Source of the DNA: Sperchopsis tessellata
Lineage: Eukaryota > Arthropoda > Insecta > Coleoptera > Hydrophilidae
Length of the DNA: 33,711 nt
Direction of reading: 5' to 3'
NCBI GenBank assembly: GCA_033557685.1
Contig: JAWQRN010000221.1
Location: forward strand, 1 to 33,711
Shown here one piece after another: positions 31,972-33,711 of this stretch. The notes under the pieces are model-generated. The model worked only from the letters and a program-made list of their open reading frames with translations, made no database searches and had not been told where the DNA came from. How positions within the stretch are numbered: position 1 is the stretch's first letter; each line of letters opens with the position of its first letter. The position numbers and the translations under genes are program-made.

Positions 31972-32449
31972 TAGTCACATTGATAAATATAGACGATGGC
32001 TGTTTTTTAACTAAGAAATTATGTTTCTATTTGTTTATAGTGAATTTATTATGTTTGGATAATGTAGGATTTACTTAGCCATGTAATAAATTTATTTATA
32101 ATAAACATTAATAACATATCTAAATCAAGTTGAGATAAAGCAATTATTATAAAATAATTAAGTATAAATTTAGTGTATAGGTACCTGTTGTTTACATCGG
32201 TTCATAATTATTTTGGAAAAGGATCTTATAAGCCACAAACGTGAGACTGATTTGATGGTAATTTGTTTATATTATTTTTTGGGGATTAAAATAATTATTG
32301 CATTGTTACAGTATGCGGTATCTATTTTGTGCCTATATGTGAAGCATACAGTTTTTTCAGAAATATCATCTCTAGCAATTTTTAATATGTCAACCGTGAA
32401 TTAGTTTTCCTGTGGTCCTTTCCCACACTTAACTGATTATAAACTATTG
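31972..32449. other. Intergenic, nothing recognised
   Basis: This is AT-rich sequence between two LINE fragments. No gene or repeat is seen. Confidence 0.45.
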
Positions 32450-33235
32450 TACAACTTTTGAGGTTAATATTAATAGAACGCCTTTCTCGGAAGAAATATT
32501 TATATGGTCATGTTCATCTTGGTATAGTTCTTGATAAAACTTTCTAACCACTTTAAGGACTTCCTATCTATCATCCACTCTCTCACCATATTCAGATTTT
32601 CGGACCATTATTTGCAATTTCACAATAATATAAGTTTCTGTTATACCTGCTTGTATATCCAATTCTGTTCTATCGTCCGGAGTATGGCTTCTAGCATCTT
32701 CCTTTATTCATTTTGTATGGTATTTGAAAGTTCTACATACTCTATATTCTGCTTTCTTGTCTTAATTTTGCTTTTTAATTCTATATGCTGTTTTTGAAGG
32801 TGTTCGACTTTTTACCATTGGCACTTCCACCTATGATTATGGCCATGTCGTTATAAGAAACATATTATCAGATTTATGATATTTTTCCAGCAAATCTGTA
32901 AGGGAGTTGAAATACTTCTTGATTATATTTCAGATTGTCTAAGGTAAATTATCTGGCCAGCTCATGGATAATTTCAGTCTTTCTAGTTTTACATTTAAAG
33001 ATATTCTACATCTAACAACACGGTGATCACTTCCAGTGTCAAAATGGTTCAGAACTGTGGAATCTTGTATGATGGCTTTTCTATTAGTGAGTAGGTAGGC
33101 AATCTTATTCCTGGTGTTGTAAGGACCTTTCGTCCATTTACGCGATTCTACAAATTTTACAAGTCTGTTGCCTCGTTCGTATCTACTTCCAGAAACGAAG
33201 GCAGCTACAACCTGTTCTCCTGGTTTTTTTCTCAT
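32450..33235 (-). mobile_element. RTE-like LINE endonuclease and pre-RT fragment
   Basis: An open minus-strand frame (33235-32939) carries the C-terminal half of an apurinic-type endonuclease domain. It has YERGNRLVKFVE, NKIAYLLTNRK and the catalytic signature TGSDHRVVRCRI (the S-D-H motif). This is the CFDP2/RTE-clade type of LINE endonuclease, which nicks target DNA to prime reverse transcription. Further left, the same strand continues in broken frames into pre-RT sequence (VVRKFYQELYQDE near 32500). The N-terminal half of the endonuclease and the reverse-transcriptase core are missing. The Asp normally found in the Q-I-D-Y block is Ala here (KIAYLL), so this copy is also catalytically degraded. 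Confidence 0.75.
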
Positions 33236-33600
33236 ACTTATGCATTAAAATCTCCTTTCATTGTTATACTACTACTACTTCGGTCTGACCTATAACATCC
33301 CATTGAATTTTGTGCAATTCAATTTCTTAAAAACGAATAAAGAACATCTAAATTTCCCTCAAGTTAAATCAAATAAGAGAAACTTTCCACTTCATTGACG
33401 ATGTATATAACAGAACGTGGAGTGAGAAATTGTCAATTTGAAGAAATTATATCTACACACTGCAAGAGATTAAAGAAAACAAAACAGTATGTATCAGATA
33501 AAAGCAAATTGGAAAAGATTTGGAACATTTTCAGTTTCTGCTCACAGGTCTTAAAAACCAATTAAGACATGCCATTCTGAGATAAGTTTTTTTTTTAATG
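33236..33600. other. Intergenic or unassigned LINE-flanking sequence
   Basis: No coding frame is recognised on either strand. It separates the minus-strand endonuclease fragment from a plus-strand candidate at the window end. Confidence 0.4.
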
Positions 33601-33711
33601 TTGGAATTTAAACAGGAAAATAGTCAAAGGCAGAAATTCATATCAGGAAATGGTGAGAAAGGTGGAGCCAGTCTATAAGAATGGTGACCATCAATCTGTG
33701 GGTAGCTATTG
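33601..33711 (+). mobile_element. Possible start of a LINE reverse transcriptase, cut by window end
   Basis: The plus strand ends with VEPVYKNGDHQSVGSY, which resembles the L-x-P-I-x-K-K-G-D-x-x-x-x-x-x-Y-R-P-I block at the start of LINE reverse transcriptases. It is truncated by the window edge, so support is thin. Confidence 0.4.

Noticed and set aside
1..33711. Bacterial features: operons, Shine-Dalgarno sites, CRISPR arrays
   Set aside because: Spliced genes, an IRE, SINE/LINE content and poly(A) signals show a eukaryotic genome; no regularly spaced direct repeats with unique spacers are present.

Overview
The window is animal nuclear DNA, almost certainly from a pterygote insect. It is AT-rich, and its genes are split by GT-AG introns of 0.7-4.4 kb. 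It carries many decayed transposons, and its best gene content is the secreted insect ferritin pair. I cannot place the order. The ferritin heavy chain reads more like non-dipteran insect sequences than Drosophila, but that is from memory.

Three cellular genes can be reconstructed. (1) Fer2LCH, secreted ferritin light-chain homologue, minus strand, coding exons 10713-10605 and 6175-5601, 227 aa. (2) Fer1HCH, secreted ferritin heavy-chain homologue, plus strand, coding exons 11173-11239, 15297-15574, 17168-17326 and 18149-18307, 220 aa, with all ferroxidase residues. (3) BABAM1/MERIT40, plus strand, exons 23543-23812 and 26962-27774, 360 aa, a subunit of the BRCA1-A and BRISC deubiquitinase complexes. 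All splice phases close exactly. The two ferritin genes are head to head with 459 bp between start codons. That gap is rich in CpG and holds a GC box overlapping a perfect kappaB-type motif. The Fer1HCH leader carries a textbook iron-responsive element (11061-11085). I see none in the Fer2LCH leader. Together these suggest shared transcription of both subunits, with iron control of translation on the heavy chain only.

The remaining sequence is mostly mobile-element debris. From left to right: a ~170-bp tandem repeat with a conserved hairpin (1-1010); a Ty3/gypsy gag remnant with primer-binding site (minus, 1232-1981); a PIF/Harbinger element with a spliced but frameshifted DDE transposase (plus, 2866-4455) and a convergent MADF/Myb-like gene (minus, 4824-4540); then the ferritin pair. 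After Fer1HCH come a Tigger/pogo DNA-binding-domain fragment (18654-18940), nested foldback repeats (19551-19962), and a hAT C-terminal fragment with a candidate terminus (20361-20870). A four-copy tandem array of ~445-483-bp units follows (20876-22775), then a tRNA-derived SINE (22943-23240) just upstream of BABAM1. The BABAM1 intron holds a LINE reverse-transcriptase tail. Downstream of BABAM1 are a 282-bp terminal-inverted-repeat element (28963-29244) and pieces of at least two non-LTR retrotransposons in opposite orientations (30833-33711).

I found no CRISPR array, operon, rRNA or functional tRNA gene. All identifications rest on reading translations and motifs by eye; no database search was run.
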